This document shows, one piece after another, positions 24,943 to 32,677 of a stretch of 64,000 bases of DNA (positions are counted from its first letter, which is position 1; each line of letters opens with the position of its first letter). The notes under the pieces were generated by a model. It was not told the origin of the DNA. It saw only the letters and a list, made by a program, of their open reading frames with translations, and made no database searches. Made by a program: the position numbers and the translations under genes. Source of the DNA: Anaerolineales bacterium (lineage in GTDB: Bacteria > Chloroflexota > Anaerolineae > 4572-78 > J111); NCBI GenBank assembly GCA_015075405.1, contig JABTUK010000002.1, positions 1,550,001 to 1,614,000 on the forward strand. Direction: 5' to 3'.

Positions 24943-26451
24943 ATGAGTAAACGTTTGTTTTGGCTGATGAGCCTGCTCGTCGTTATGACCCTGATTATAG
25001 CAGGCTGTGGCGGTGCGGCTACTCCGGCCCCGGAAGAGCCGGCCGCCGAAGCCCCCGCCGCCACCGAAGAACCGGCCGCCGAAGCCCCTGCTGCCACCGA
25101 AGAACCGGCCGCCGAGGCCCCCGCCGCCACCGAAGAACCGGCCGCTGAGGCCCCCGCTGCCACCGAAGAGCCGGCCGCTGAAGCCCCCGCTGCCGCAGGC
25201 GGTGTGACCGAACTGACCATCCTCTGGGCGCAGTGGGACCCCGCCGATTACTTGCAAGAAATCGGCAACATGTATGAAGCCGAAACCGGGATTAAGATTA
25301 ACGTAGTACAAGAGCCGTGGGGGTCGTTTGGAGACCTGTTCTTCACCGAGATGTCGGCTCAAGGCACATCGTATGATATGGTTGTCGGCGACAGCCAGTG
25401 GTTGGGGCAAGCCACCACCGAAGGTCACTACCTCGATATGACCGACTTCCTGACCTCCGAAGGTATTGCGGAGACGGTCACTCCCGCCACCCTGACCTAC
25501 TATGGCGAATACCCGACCGGCTCCGGCACCTACTGGGCTTACCCGACCGAAGGCGACGCCAACGGCTGGGCTTATCGCAAAGACCTGTTTGAAAACCCCG
25601 ATGAAATGGCCGCTTTTGAAGAAAAGTACGGCTATCCGCTGGCTCCGCCCAAAACTTATGCCGAACTGAAAGATGTGGCCGAGTTCTTCACCCGCCCCGA
25701 TGACGGGCTGTATGGCGTTGCCATCTACACCCAGGCCGACTACGATGCCTTGACCATGGGTGTCCAGAATGCCCTGTTCAGCTTTGGGGCCGACTGGAAG
25801 GATGCCAACAACAATCCGGTCGGCGTGGTCAACTCGCCCGAAGCGGTCGAAGCGGTCCAGGCTTACCGCGATTTGTATGACTGCTGCCAAGCGCCGGGTC
25901 TGAGCAATGCCTTCTTTGTCGAGGTCAATGATGCCTTCATCGGCGGGCAAGCAGCCATGGCCATGAACTACTTCGCCTTCTTCCCGGCCCTGGTCAATCC
26001 CGAAGTCAATCCTTATGCCGAGCAGACCGGCTTCTTTGTCAACCCGGCTGGGCCGGGTGGCGCACAGCACGCTGCTCTCGGTGGTCAGGGTATGTCCATC
26101 ATCTCCTACATCGCCCCTGAACGCCAAGAGGCCGCCAAACACTTCATCAAGTGGTTTGCTCAAGAGAAGGTGCAGGCGGAATGGGCACGCTTGGGTGGTT
26201 ACACTTGTAACATTAACGTATTGGAATCGGAAGAGTTTCTGAACGCGACGCCCTACAACCCGGCTTTTGCCGAAACGATGACCTTTGTCAAGGATTTCTG
26301 GAACATCCCGGCCTTTGGTGAACTCCTCCGCGTCAGCCAGGCTGAACTCGGCAAGTTCATCATCGAAGGGCAGGGCACCGCCCAGGAAACTATGGACGCC
26401 ATCGCCACCCAACACGAACAAATCCTCAAAGACGGCGGCTACCTCAAGTAA
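24943..26451 (+). CDS. CUT1-type sugar ABC transporter substrate-binding lipoprotein
   Basis: 502 aa. Signal peptide with lipobox IIAGC, so Cys22 should be lipidated and the mature protein anchored outside the membrane. Residues 31-85 are five 11-residue repeats EEPAAEAPAAT, a flexible acidic spacer. The rest is a family 1 extracellular solute-binding fold: LTILWAQWDPADYLQEIGNMY, FGDLFFTEMSAQGTSYDMVVGDSQW, AMAMNYFAFFPALVNPE, AKHFIKWFAQEKVQAEW. AGGAGG lies six bases before the ATG. It heads an operon with two permeases and two ATPases. The sugar is unknown; the PfkB kinase and the TIM-barrel isomerases nearby favour a sugar or sugar acid. Confidence 0.95.
   Translation: MSKRLFWLMSLLVVMTLIIAGCGGAATPAPEEPAAEAPAATEEPAAEAPAATEEPAAEAPAATEEPAAEAPAATEEPAAEAPAAAGGVTELTILWAQWDPADYLQEIGNMYEAETGIKINVVQEPWGSFGDLFFTEMSAQGTSYDMVVGDSQWLGQATTEGHYLDMTDFLTSEGIAETVTPATLTYYGEYPTGSGTYWAYPTEGDANGWAYRKDLFENPDEMAAFEEKYGYPLAPPKTYAELKDVAEFFTRPDDGLYGVAIYTQADYDALTMGVQNALFSFGADWKDANNNPVGVVNSPEAVEAVQAYRDLYDCCQAPGLSNAFFVEVNDAFIGGQAAMAMNYFAFFPALVNPEVNPYAEQTGFFVNPAGPGGAQHAALGGQGMSIISYIAPERQEAAKHFIKWFAQEKVQAEWARLGGYTCNINVLESEEFLNATPYNPAFAETMTFVKDFWNIPAFGELLRVSQAELGKFIIEGQGTAQETMDAIATQHEQILKDGGYLK
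25033..25197 (+). repeat. 33-bp tandem repeat in the binding-protein spacer
   Basis: Five units of 33 bp encode EEPAAEAPAAT (last unit EEPAAEAPAAA). Units differ mainly at third positions, so the array may change copy number by slippage and alter spacer length. Confidence 0.9.
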
Positions 26452-26507
26452 TCGCCCCCCGTTGAACGCGAGGAGAAAATCCTCCCGACCTTGTTCAACC
26501 TCTTTTA

Positions 26508-26541
26508 ACCTCGTTCCCAAACTAGAGTTTGGGAACGAGGT
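26508..26541. repeat. CGTTCCCAA palindromic repeat
   Basis: CTCGTTCCCAAACT AGAGTTTGGGAACGAG: a near-perfect palindrome between binding-protein and permease genes, same unit as 9992-10106. Confidence 0.85.
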
Positions 26542-26554
26542 TGCCGGGAGAAAA

Positions 26555-26643
26555 TGTCATTGCGAGGCCGTAAGGCCGAAGCCGCGCAGCGTCCCTCTCC
26601 GGGGCGGGAGACTGCTTCGCCGCTAAAGCGGCTCGCAGTGACA
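26555..26643. repeat. TGTCATTGCGAG hairpin repeat
   Basis: Arms ATGTCATTGCGAGGCCG and CGGCTCGCAGTGACAT with an inner GGGGCGGGAGACTGC stretch. It lies between binding-protein and permease genes, so operon mRNA would carry this large hairpin and could show altered stability of the first cistron. Confidence 0.85.
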
Positions 26644-26720
26644 TGAACAAAGCTATTTTCTAAGGAGGTAGGGGTAAGCGGCGACTTGTCCCTACCTCCT
26701 GAACACGGAAAGGCAAGCTC

Positions 26721-27692
26721 ATGTCAACAGCAGTCAAAACGCAAGGCGAAGTAACCGCCGCCAAGCGGGGTATCCAGCCCCACCACCGGCGCGGTCTCAG
26801 CGACCATGCCATCCGCAACTGGTTTATCTGGCCCACGATGGTGCTGCTCATCGCCATTAATGTCTTCCCGCTGATTTACAGCCTCTACCTCAGCTTTACC
26901 AACTATTCCGCTATCAAAAAGAGTCCGCCCGTTTGGATTGCTTTTGATAACTTTGCCCGCGTCTTAAGCGATGAAAAAATGTGGTTCTACTTCTCGACCA
27001 CCGGCAAATATGTCCTCTTTACCGTGGCCTTGCAGTTACTATTGGGTTTTATGTTTGCCTTGCTGGTCCGGGAAAAGTTTTTTGGCAGCGGCATGGTCAC
27101 TACCCTGATCCTGGTGCCCATGATGCTGTCGCCGGTGGTGGCCGGCTTGTTCTGGAAATTGATGTACAACCCCAGTTTTGGCTACCTCAACTATCTGCTG
27201 GGCTTTGAAAATCCCAAACTCGCCCCGGATTGGCTTGCCAGTCGTTGGGCCGGCAAACCGTTACCAGGGTTGGCCCTGTGGGCGGTCATGATGGTAGATA
27301 TCTGGATGTGGACGCCCTTTGTGATGTTGCTGATTCTGTCGGGCTTAAAAGCCATCCCCGATTATCTCTACGAGGCAGCGGCCATTGATCGGGCCAGTTC
27401 CTGGTTCCAGTTCCGGCGGATTACCTTGCCGCAGGTGGCGCCGCTGGTGCTGATTGCGCTGCTCTTCCGCACCATCGAAGCCTTCCAAAAATCGTTCGAT
27501 TTAGTGATGGGCCTGACCGGAGGTGGCCCCGGCGAACAGACGGAAGTTGTTGCCGTCAACATCTACCGCCAGGCCTTTCAAGGCCAGTGGCAAACGGGTA
27601 GGGCCAGCGCCCTGGCCTATATGGTGCTGATTATTGTGATTGCGGTGAGCAACCTTTACATTAGAAATCTTAACCGGATGAAAGGGAGCTGA
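26721..27692 (+). CDS. sugar ABC transporter permease (MalF-like)
   Basis: 323 aa, about six membrane segments and a cytoplasmic EAA loop (PDYLYEAAAIDRASSWFQFRRITLPQ, about residues 213-238). It belongs to the MalF/UgpA-type CUT1 permeases. The partner permease gene begins one base after this stop. It forms half of the translocation pore for the substrate delivered by the upstream lipoprotein. Confidence 0.94.
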   Translation: MSTAVKTQGEVTAAKRGIQPHHRRGLSDHAIRNWFIWPTMVLLIAINVFPLIYSLYLSFTNYSAIKKSPPVWIAFDNFARVLSDEKMWFYFSTTGKYVLFTVALQLLLGFMFALLVREKFFGSGMVTTLILVPMMLSPVVAGLFWKLMYNPSFGYLNYLLGFENPKLAPDWLASRWAGKPLPGLALWAVMMVDIWMWTPFVMLLILSGLKAIPDYLYEAAAIDRASSWFQFRRITLPQVAPLVLIALLFRTIEAFQKSFDLVMGLTGGGPGEQTEVVAVNIYRQAFQGQWQTGRASALAYMVLIIVIAVSNLYIRNLNRMKGS

Positions 27693-27696
27693 GGTG

Positions 27697-28695
27697 ATGG
27701 CATCCTTTGTTGAAACGGGGCCAAGCGTCCCGGTTACGGAAAGTATTCGGGTTGACAAGGTCAGCCCCCGAGCCAGGCTCTTTAAAAATGTGCGGGCTGT
27801 GCTGGTGGTCCTGGTGGCCCTGGTTGGCCTGGTGCCAATTTTTATTATGGGTATCACCGCCTTCAAATCTCGCGCCGATGTCGTGGCCGTGCCTCCCCGG
27901 TATATTTTCCAACCCACCCTGGAAGGGGTCGTCTTCCTGCTGACCGAACGGTCTCAGTTATCCGGCAAGCGGCTGGAAGACGCCAAGAAAAATGCTGAAA
28001 ATCTGGGGCTTTTTGAGCGCATCGCGTTGCAAAATGGTCAGGTCATTAATGGCCCCAGCGATTTTGTGATGCGCTTACGCAACTCGCTGATTATTGCCGG
28101 CGGCTCCACCATTGCCTCGGTGGTGCTGGGCGTGTTTGCGGCCTACGCCTTTAGCCGCTTCAACATGCCCGGCAAGGATGACCTGCTCTTTTTTATCCTG
28201 AGCACGCGCATGCTGCCGGCGGTGGTGGTGACCATCCCCCTCTTTTTGATGTACCGCCAATTGGGCCTGCACGACACCCACCTGGGCATGATTTTGCTGT
28301 ATACCGTCTTCAACCTCTCGCTGACCGTCTGGCTGCTGAAGGGGTTTATTGACGAAATTCCCAAAGAATATGAAGAAGCCGCCCTGGTTGACGGCTACTC
28401 CCGCCTCCAGGCGTTTTACAAAATTGTGCTGCCCCAGGCCGCCACCGGCATTGCGGCGACCACCGTTTTCGCCCTGATATTTGCCTGGAACGAATACGCC
28501 TTTGCCCTGATGCTGACCAGCCAGGCGGCCCGCACCGCCCCCCCGGCCATTGCCACCATGCAGGGGCGCGGCGGCATCGAGTGGTCGGCTATTGCCGCCG
28601 GTTCGCTGGTTTTCCTGATCCCGGTGGTCATTGTGACCTTTGCCTTGCGCAAACACCTGCTGCGCGGGGTTACGTTTGGGGCAATCAGGCAGTAG
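27697..28695 (+). CDS. sugar ABC transporter permease (MalG-like)
   Basis: About 332 aa. The ATG at 27697 has GGGAG eight bases upstream; a GTG at 27694 is an equally possible start. Six membrane segments are predicted and the EAA loop IPKEYEEAALVDGYSRLQAFYKIVLPQ is at about 225-250. A soluble insert of about 75 residues follows the first membrane helix (SQLSGKRLEDAKKNAENLGLFE region), longer than in typical MalG. It pairs with the MalF-like permease encoded immediately upstream. Confidence 0.93.
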   Translation: MASFVETGPSVPVTESIRVDKVSPRARLFKNVRAVLVVLVALVGLVPIFIMGITAFKSRADVVAVPPRYIFQPTLEGVVFLLTERSQLSGKRLEDAKKNAENLGLFERIALQNGQVINGPSDFVMRLRNSLIIAGGSTIASVVLGVFAAYAFSRFNMPGKDDLLFFILSTRMLPAVVVTIPLFLMYRQLGLHDTHLGMILLYTVFNLSLTVWLLKGFIDEIPKEYEEAALVDGYSRLQAFYKIVLPQAATGIAATTVFALIFAWNEYAFALMLTSQAARTAPPAIATMQGRGGIEWSAIAAGSLVFLIPVVIVTFALRKHLLRGVTFGAIRQ

Positions 28696-28786
28696 AAGAG
28701 GGGAGTAGGGAGTAGGAAGTAGGAAGTAAGGGAGGAAAACCTCTGCTTTCCCCTACTCCCTACTCCTTACTCCCTACTCCCTACCA
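28696..28786. repeat. heptamer-unit hairpin repeat (GTAGGAAGTA family)
   Basis: Left arm GGGAGTAGGGAGTAGGAAGT, right arm of TACTCCCTACTCC units. It separates the second permease from the first ATPase gene. Confidence 0.85.
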
Positions 28787-28798
28787 TAAGGATAATAC

Positions 28799-29890
28799 AT
28801 GGCTACGATTGAACTTCGACAAATTGAGAAAAAATTCGGTGAGGTGTATGCGGTCAAGCCGATGGATTTGACCATCAGCAGCGGTGAATTTGTGGTGCTG
28901 CTGGGGCCATCGGGCTGCGGCAAAACCACCACCCTGCGCATGATTTCGGGCCTGGAGACGGTCAGCGGCGGCCAGATTTTTCTGGATGGGCGGCAAGTTA
29001 CCTGGCTCTCCCCGGCCGACCGGGACATTGCCTTTGTCTTCCAGTTTTTCGCCCTCTATCCCCACCTGACCTCCCGCGAGAATATCGCCTTTCCCTTGCA
29101 GGCCGAAGGCGCGTCCAAAGAGGCCATTGACCGGCGGGTAAAAGAGGTGGTAGACCTGCTGCAAATCAAACACCTGCTCGATATGCGGCCCGGCAAGCTG
29201 AGCGGCGGCGACAAACAGCGGGTCGCTTTGGCCCGCGCCCTGGTCCGGCGGCCCGCCGCCTTTTTGATGGATGAGCCACTGGGCGCGCTCGACGCCGACT
29301 TCCGCGAGAGTATGCGCGCTGAAATCAAAAAACTGCACCTCAACCAGAACGCTACTACAGTTTATGTCACCCACGACCAGATTGAAGCCATGGCCATGAG
29401 CGACCGGATTGTGGTGATGTCCAATGCCGAGGTCCAGCAGGTCGGCACGCCGGCCCAGGTTTATTACGATCCGGCCAATTTGTTTGTGGCCCGCTTTATC
29501 GGCAGCCCCGGCATGAATTTGATCTCCAGCCGCTACGCCGCAGGAACCGTCCATCTGCCCGGTTCGAATAAGTACAATGCTCCGGCTGAGTGGCAGGGCG
29601 CGCTGCAAGCCGGCCGCAACGGCAAAGATGCCGTGATTCTCGGCTTCCGCCCCGAAGCGGCCCAGATCAAAGCCGACGGCGCGCTGACCGGCGAGGTTTA
29701 CGCCTCCGAGTTGTACGGGGCATACACCATGCTCCACGTCAACCTGGAAAATGAAATTATCCACATTCGCAGCGACCGCCAGAGCCGCTATCCCATCGGG
29801 ACCATGGTTCGCTTTGACCTTGACCCGGCCATGGTTCGTTTCTTCGACCCGGAAACGGAACTGGCCCTTACCCGCGCAGGTGTCTCATGA
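28799..29890 (+). CDS. sugar ABC transporter ATP-binding protein (UgpC/MsmK-like), first of two
   Basis: 363 aa. Walker A GPSGCGKTTTLR, Q-loop FVFQFFALYPHLTS, signature LSGGDKQRVALARAL, Walker B LMDEPLGALDAD, H-loop VTHDQIEAMAMS, and a C-terminal TOBE-like regulatory domain (about 235-363). The signature GGQ glutamine is Asp (GGDKQ) and the residue after the Q-loop glutamine is Phe. The next ATPase gene overlaps its stop (ATGA), so both are made together and may form a heterodimer. The C-terminal domain sequence differs strongly between the two proteins, hinting at separate regulation. Confidence 0.94.
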   Translation: MATIELRQIEKKFGEVYAVKPMDLTISSGEFVVLLGPSGCGKTTTLRMISGLETVSGGQIFLDGRQVTWLSPADRDIAFVFQFFALYPHLTSRENIAFPLQAEGASKEAIDRRVKEVVDLLQIKHLLDMRPGKLSGGDKQRVALARALVRRPAAFLMDEPLGALDADFRESMRAEIKKLHLNQNATTVYVTHDQIEAMAMSDRIVVMSNAEVQQVGTPAQVYYDPANLFVARFIGSPGMNLISSRYAAGTVHLPGSNKYNAPAEWQGALQAGRNGKDAVILGFRPEAAQIKADGALTGEVYASELYGAYTMLHVNLENEIIHIRSDRQSRYPIGTMVRFDLDPAMVRFFDPETELALTRAGVS

Positions 29891-30978
29891 CTGATGTTAC
29901 CCTCCAAAACGTGACCAAACAATTCGGCCCCATTAAGGCCCTCAACGACGTCTCTTTTTCCATCAAAGACGGCGAGTTTTTTGTACTGCTGGGCCATACC
30001 GGCGCGGGCAAAACCACCACCTTGCGGGTGATCGCCGGGTTGGAACGGCAAGACAAGGGCCATGTTCTGTTTGATAATCAAGAAGTTGACGCCATGACTC
30101 CCGCCGACCGGGATATTGCCTTTGTCTTTCAGCAGTACTCGCTCTATCCCACCATGTCTGTCTACGACAACCTGGCCTTTCCGCTGCGCTCCCCGCTGCG
30201 GCGAACGCCCGAAGCGGAAATCCGCCAGCGAGTCGAAAGCGCCGCCGAAAAGCTGCGCATCAGCCACTTGCTGACGCGGAAAACGGCGCGCCTGTCGGGC
30301 GGCGAAATGCAGCGCGTTTCGATTGGCCGGGCCATTGTCCGCAGCCCGCGTATCTTTCTGATGGACGAGCCGCTCTCCAACCTCGACGCCAAACTGCGCG
30401 AAGCCCTGCGGGTGGAACTACAGCACCTGCAAAAAATCGAAGGCAGCACCACTCTTTTTGTTACCCACGACCAGGTTGAAGCCCTGACCATGGCCGACCG
30501 GATTGCGGTGATGAAAGAGGGGCGGATTGTGCAAATTGGCACGCCCGACGACATTTACGACCGGCCGGCGACCATGTTTGTGGCCGAACTGGTCGGCACG
30601 CCCGGCATCAATCTATTCCAGGCCAATCATCAGAATGGGGCGCTGGCGGTCGAGAACAGTTCCATCCAGTTTGCGCTGGGCGCGAGCGCGGCCGATTTGC
30701 CCTCCGCCTTTGTGCTGGGCGTCCGGCCCGAAGATGTCCAGCCCGACCCCAACGGCGACTTTTCCGGCCAGGTGACGCTGATCGAGCCGCTGGGCGTGGA
30801 GACGATTCTACATATCAAAGTGGGCGAACAAACCCTGCTCAGCAATGTTTCCGGGATGACCAGTTGGCGCATCGGCGATACCATTCGATTTAATATTGCC
30901 CGTGAGCGGCTGCACTTTTTTGAACCCAAGCAGCAACAGCGGATTGCGGTCAAACAGGCTGTGGCTGCTTCTGTTTAG
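29887..30978 (+). CDS. sugar ABC transporter ATP-binding protein (UgpC/MsmK-like), second of two
   Basis: 363 aa. Walker A GHTGAGKTTTLR, Q-loop FVFQQYSLYPTMSV, signature LSGGEMQRVSIGRAI, Walker B LMDEPLSNLDAK and H-loop VTHDQVEALTMADR, then a TOBE-like C-terminal domain. The phosphate-binding loop GHTGAG differs from the usual GPSGCG; the signature has Glu in place of Gln. It overlaps the first ATPase by four bases, so together they could form the asymmetric nucleotide-binding dimer of the upstream CUT1 importer. Confidence 0.94.
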   Translation: MTDVTLQNVTKQFGPIKALNDVSFSIKDGEFFVLLGHTGAGKTTTLRVIAGLERQDKGHVLFDNQEVDAMTPADRDIAFVFQQYSLYPTMSVYDNLAFPLRSPLRRTPEAEIRQRVESAAEKLRISHLLTRKTARLSGGEMQRVSIGRAIVRSPRIFLMDEPLSNLDAKLREALRVELQHLQKIEGSTTLFVTHDQVEALTMADRIAVMKEGRIVQIGTPDDIYDRPATMFVAELVGTPGINLFQANHQNGALAVENSSIQFALGASAADLPSAFVLGVRPEDVQPDPNGDFSGQVTLIEPLGVETILHIKVGEQTLLSNVSGMTSWRIGDTIRFNIARERLHFFEPKQQQRIAVKQAVAASV

Positions 30979-30992
30979 TGGTTCCAAGAAAA

Positions 30993-31085
30993 ATGTCATT
31001 TCGAGCGTCAGCGAGAAATCCTCTTGTTCGTCATAGTGTTTAGCTAGTGGTAACGAAGATTCCTCCCTCCGGTCGGAATGACATG
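30993..31085. repeat. TGTCATTTCGAG hairpin repeat
   Basis: Arms TGTCATTTCGAGCG and CGGTCGGAATGACA with inner GAGAAATCC / GGATTCCTC-like arms, between the second ATPase and the small membrane protein gene. Confidence 0.85.
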
Positions 31086-31142
31086 ACTTGCTATGATTTG
31101 GTCACGAACTAGCGCAAAATTGCGCTTGGTAAAGGAATTTCT

Positions 31143-31601
31143 ATGAAAAAACGACGTTTTCCCGTTCCCATTGGCTTACCCATCGCGGTGGTGGTGCTGT
31201 TGATTTTGGGAGCAGTAGCCAACCCGATTATCAGCGCCATCTTTACCGAGCAGCAGTTGAGCACTAACGTTATCCTATCAGCCATCCCCTTTGTCTGCAT
31301 TTTTGCGGCTATTGTGCTGACCTTTATTACCCTGGTGGCTTTTGTGGCCAATCTGCTCAATCACCGCATCTCCCCCGAGGTTTACCGCCCGATTGAGTTA
31401 ACCCTGATCGGCGGCATTGCCCTGGGTATTTTTGGCATGTTCCAGCCCTGGGTCTTTATCGCCTACCGGGTTGGGTTCTTTGTGCTCCTCTTTTCCACGC
31501 TGGGTTTTATCCTGTGGAGCCACGTTATCCCCAAAGGAGTCCAACACGCCGAGGAGGTCGGCAGCGTCTCGATCAGCGAATATGAGCAAAGCCACAGTTA
31601 A
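31143..31601 (+). CDS. small integral membrane protein, function unknown
   Basis: 152 aa with four predicted membrane helices: about residues 10-32 (LPIAVVVLLILGAVANPI), 38-66, 80-98 and 100-122. A short charged tail (QHAEEVGSVSISEYEQSHS) follows. The AAGGA site is seven bases upstream. I do not recognise the family. It is at the distal end of the sugar ABC operon and is followed by an epimerase gene, so a role linked to that transport system is possible. Confidence 0.8.
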   Translation: MKKRRFPVPIGLPIAVVVLLILGAVANPIISAIFTEQQLSTNVILSAIPFVCIFAAIVLTFITLVAFVANLLNHRISPEVYRPIELTLIGGIALGIFGMFQPWVFIAYRVGFFVLLFSTLGFILWSHVIPKGVQHAEEVGSVSISEYEQSHS

Positions 31602-31603
31602 AA

Positions 31604-31687
31604 AGCGTGATGCGTGAAGTTTTCGCCTAAAGTCATCACGTATCACAGTAAGGCATAGGGATTTCTCCCTCCGGTCGAAATGACATA
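31604..31687. repeat. GTGATGC hairpin plus half TGTCATTTCGAG unit
   Basis: A GCGTGATGCGTGAAG / CATCACGTATCACAG hairpin directly followed by GGGATTTCTCCCTCCGGTCG and AAATGACAT, the right half of the TGTCATTTCGAG family without its left partner. Confidence 0.7.
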
Positions 31688-31749
31688 CTTAGTTCCGTTG
31701 CTGCCAGGGGGCAACAAATCCATTATTTTTAAACTATGTGGAGGTTATG

Positions 31750-32598
31750 ATGAAATTCGGAGTCAACACCTGGGTTTGGACCTCGCCCCTGACCACCGAG
31801 GAACTCAAAACCCTGGCCCCGCGCGTCAAACAAGGCGGCTTTGATTGGATCGAGCTGCCGCTGGAAGGCATCAACGATTTTGACCACGCCGAGGCCGCAG
31901 CGATCATCCGCGACAACGGCCTGGGCGTCAGCACCTGCGCGGCCATGGGCCCGGACCGTGATTTGATCCATCCCGATAAGGCCATCCAGGAAAGCGGCGC
32001 GGAGTACGTGCGCCAGGCCATCAAAGCCACCCAAACCATCGGCGCAACCAACCTGGTCGGGCCGCTCTACTCTGCCGTCGGCCGCACCTGGCAGTCCACC
32101 CCCGACGAGCGGGCGCGCGATCTGGACCTGCTGGTTTCGCACCTACGTCCCCTGGCCGAATATGCCGCCGATCACGGGGTCGTCCTGGGCATCGAGCCGC
32201 TCAATCGCTTTGAAACCAGCTTTATCAACCTGGCCGCGCAAGTGGTCGAACTGGTTGATCGGGTGGACCGGCCCGCTTGCCGGATTATGCTCGACACCTT
32301 TCACATGAACATCGAAGAACCCTCTCTCGGCGACGCCATCCGCGCCGCCGGCCCCCGCTTGTGCCACCTGCACTCGTGCGAGAACGACCGCGGCGCGCCC
32401 GGCTCCGGCCACGTGCCCTGGAGCGAGGTCGCCCAGGCCCTCAAAGACATCGCCTACGATGGCCCGGTGGTGATCGAGTCATTCACCCCCAAAGTCAAAA
32501 GCATTGCCCGCGCCGCCGCCATCTGGCGTCCTCTGGCCGAAAGCCCCGACGCCCTGGCGTTCAACGGAGTCGCATTTTTAAGGAAACTATTAGCCTAG
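31750..32598 (+). CDS. sugar phosphate isomerase/epimerase (xylose-isomerase-like TIM barrel)
   Basis: 282 aa from ATG 31750, with GGAGG five bases upstream. AP-endonuclease-2/D-tagatose 3-epimerase-type barrel: MKFGVNTWVWTSP, GFDWIELPLEGIND, VVLGIEPLNRFETSF with the first metal-binding Glu, CRIMLDTFHMNIEE with Asp and His, CHLHSCENDRGAPGSGHVPW, and PVVIESFTP with the last Glu. These residues usually bind a divalent metal and epimerise ketoses. It precedes the UPF0261 gene on the same strand. Confidence 0.9.
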   Translation: MKFGVNTWVWTSPLTTEELKTLAPRVKQGGFDWIELPLEGINDFDHAEAAAIIRDNGLGVSTCAAMGPDRDLIHPDKAIQESGAEYVRQAIKATQTIGATNLVGPLYSAVGRTWQSTPDERARDLDLLVSHLRPLAEYAADHGVVLGIEPLNRFETSFINLAAQVVELVDRVDRPACRIMLDTFHMNIEEPSLGDAIRAAGPRLCHLHSCENDRGAPGSGHVPWSEVAQALKDIAYDGPVVIESFTPKVKSIARAAAIWRPLAESPDALAFNGVAFLRKLLA

Positions 32599-32664
32599 CA
32601 GCAGGGTAGCAAGTAGCAGGGTAGCAGAAAATACTACCTGCTACTTGCTACCCTGCTACCTGTC
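32597..32664. repeat. octamer-unit hairpin repeat (GTAGCAGG family)
   Basis: Left arm AGCAGCAGGGTAGCAAGTAG, right arm ACTACCTGCTACTTGCTACC-like units. The left arm abuts the epimerase stop. Confidence 0.85.
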
Positions 32665-32677
32665 ACGGGAGACGACA

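Noticed and set aside
24928..26520. 530-codon open frame on the minus strand opposite the sugar-binding lipoprotein
   Set aside because: It has no recognisable motifs, and the plus-strand gene has a lipobox, a clear fold and a strong ribosome site. A long opposite-strand frame is expected in GC-rich DNA.
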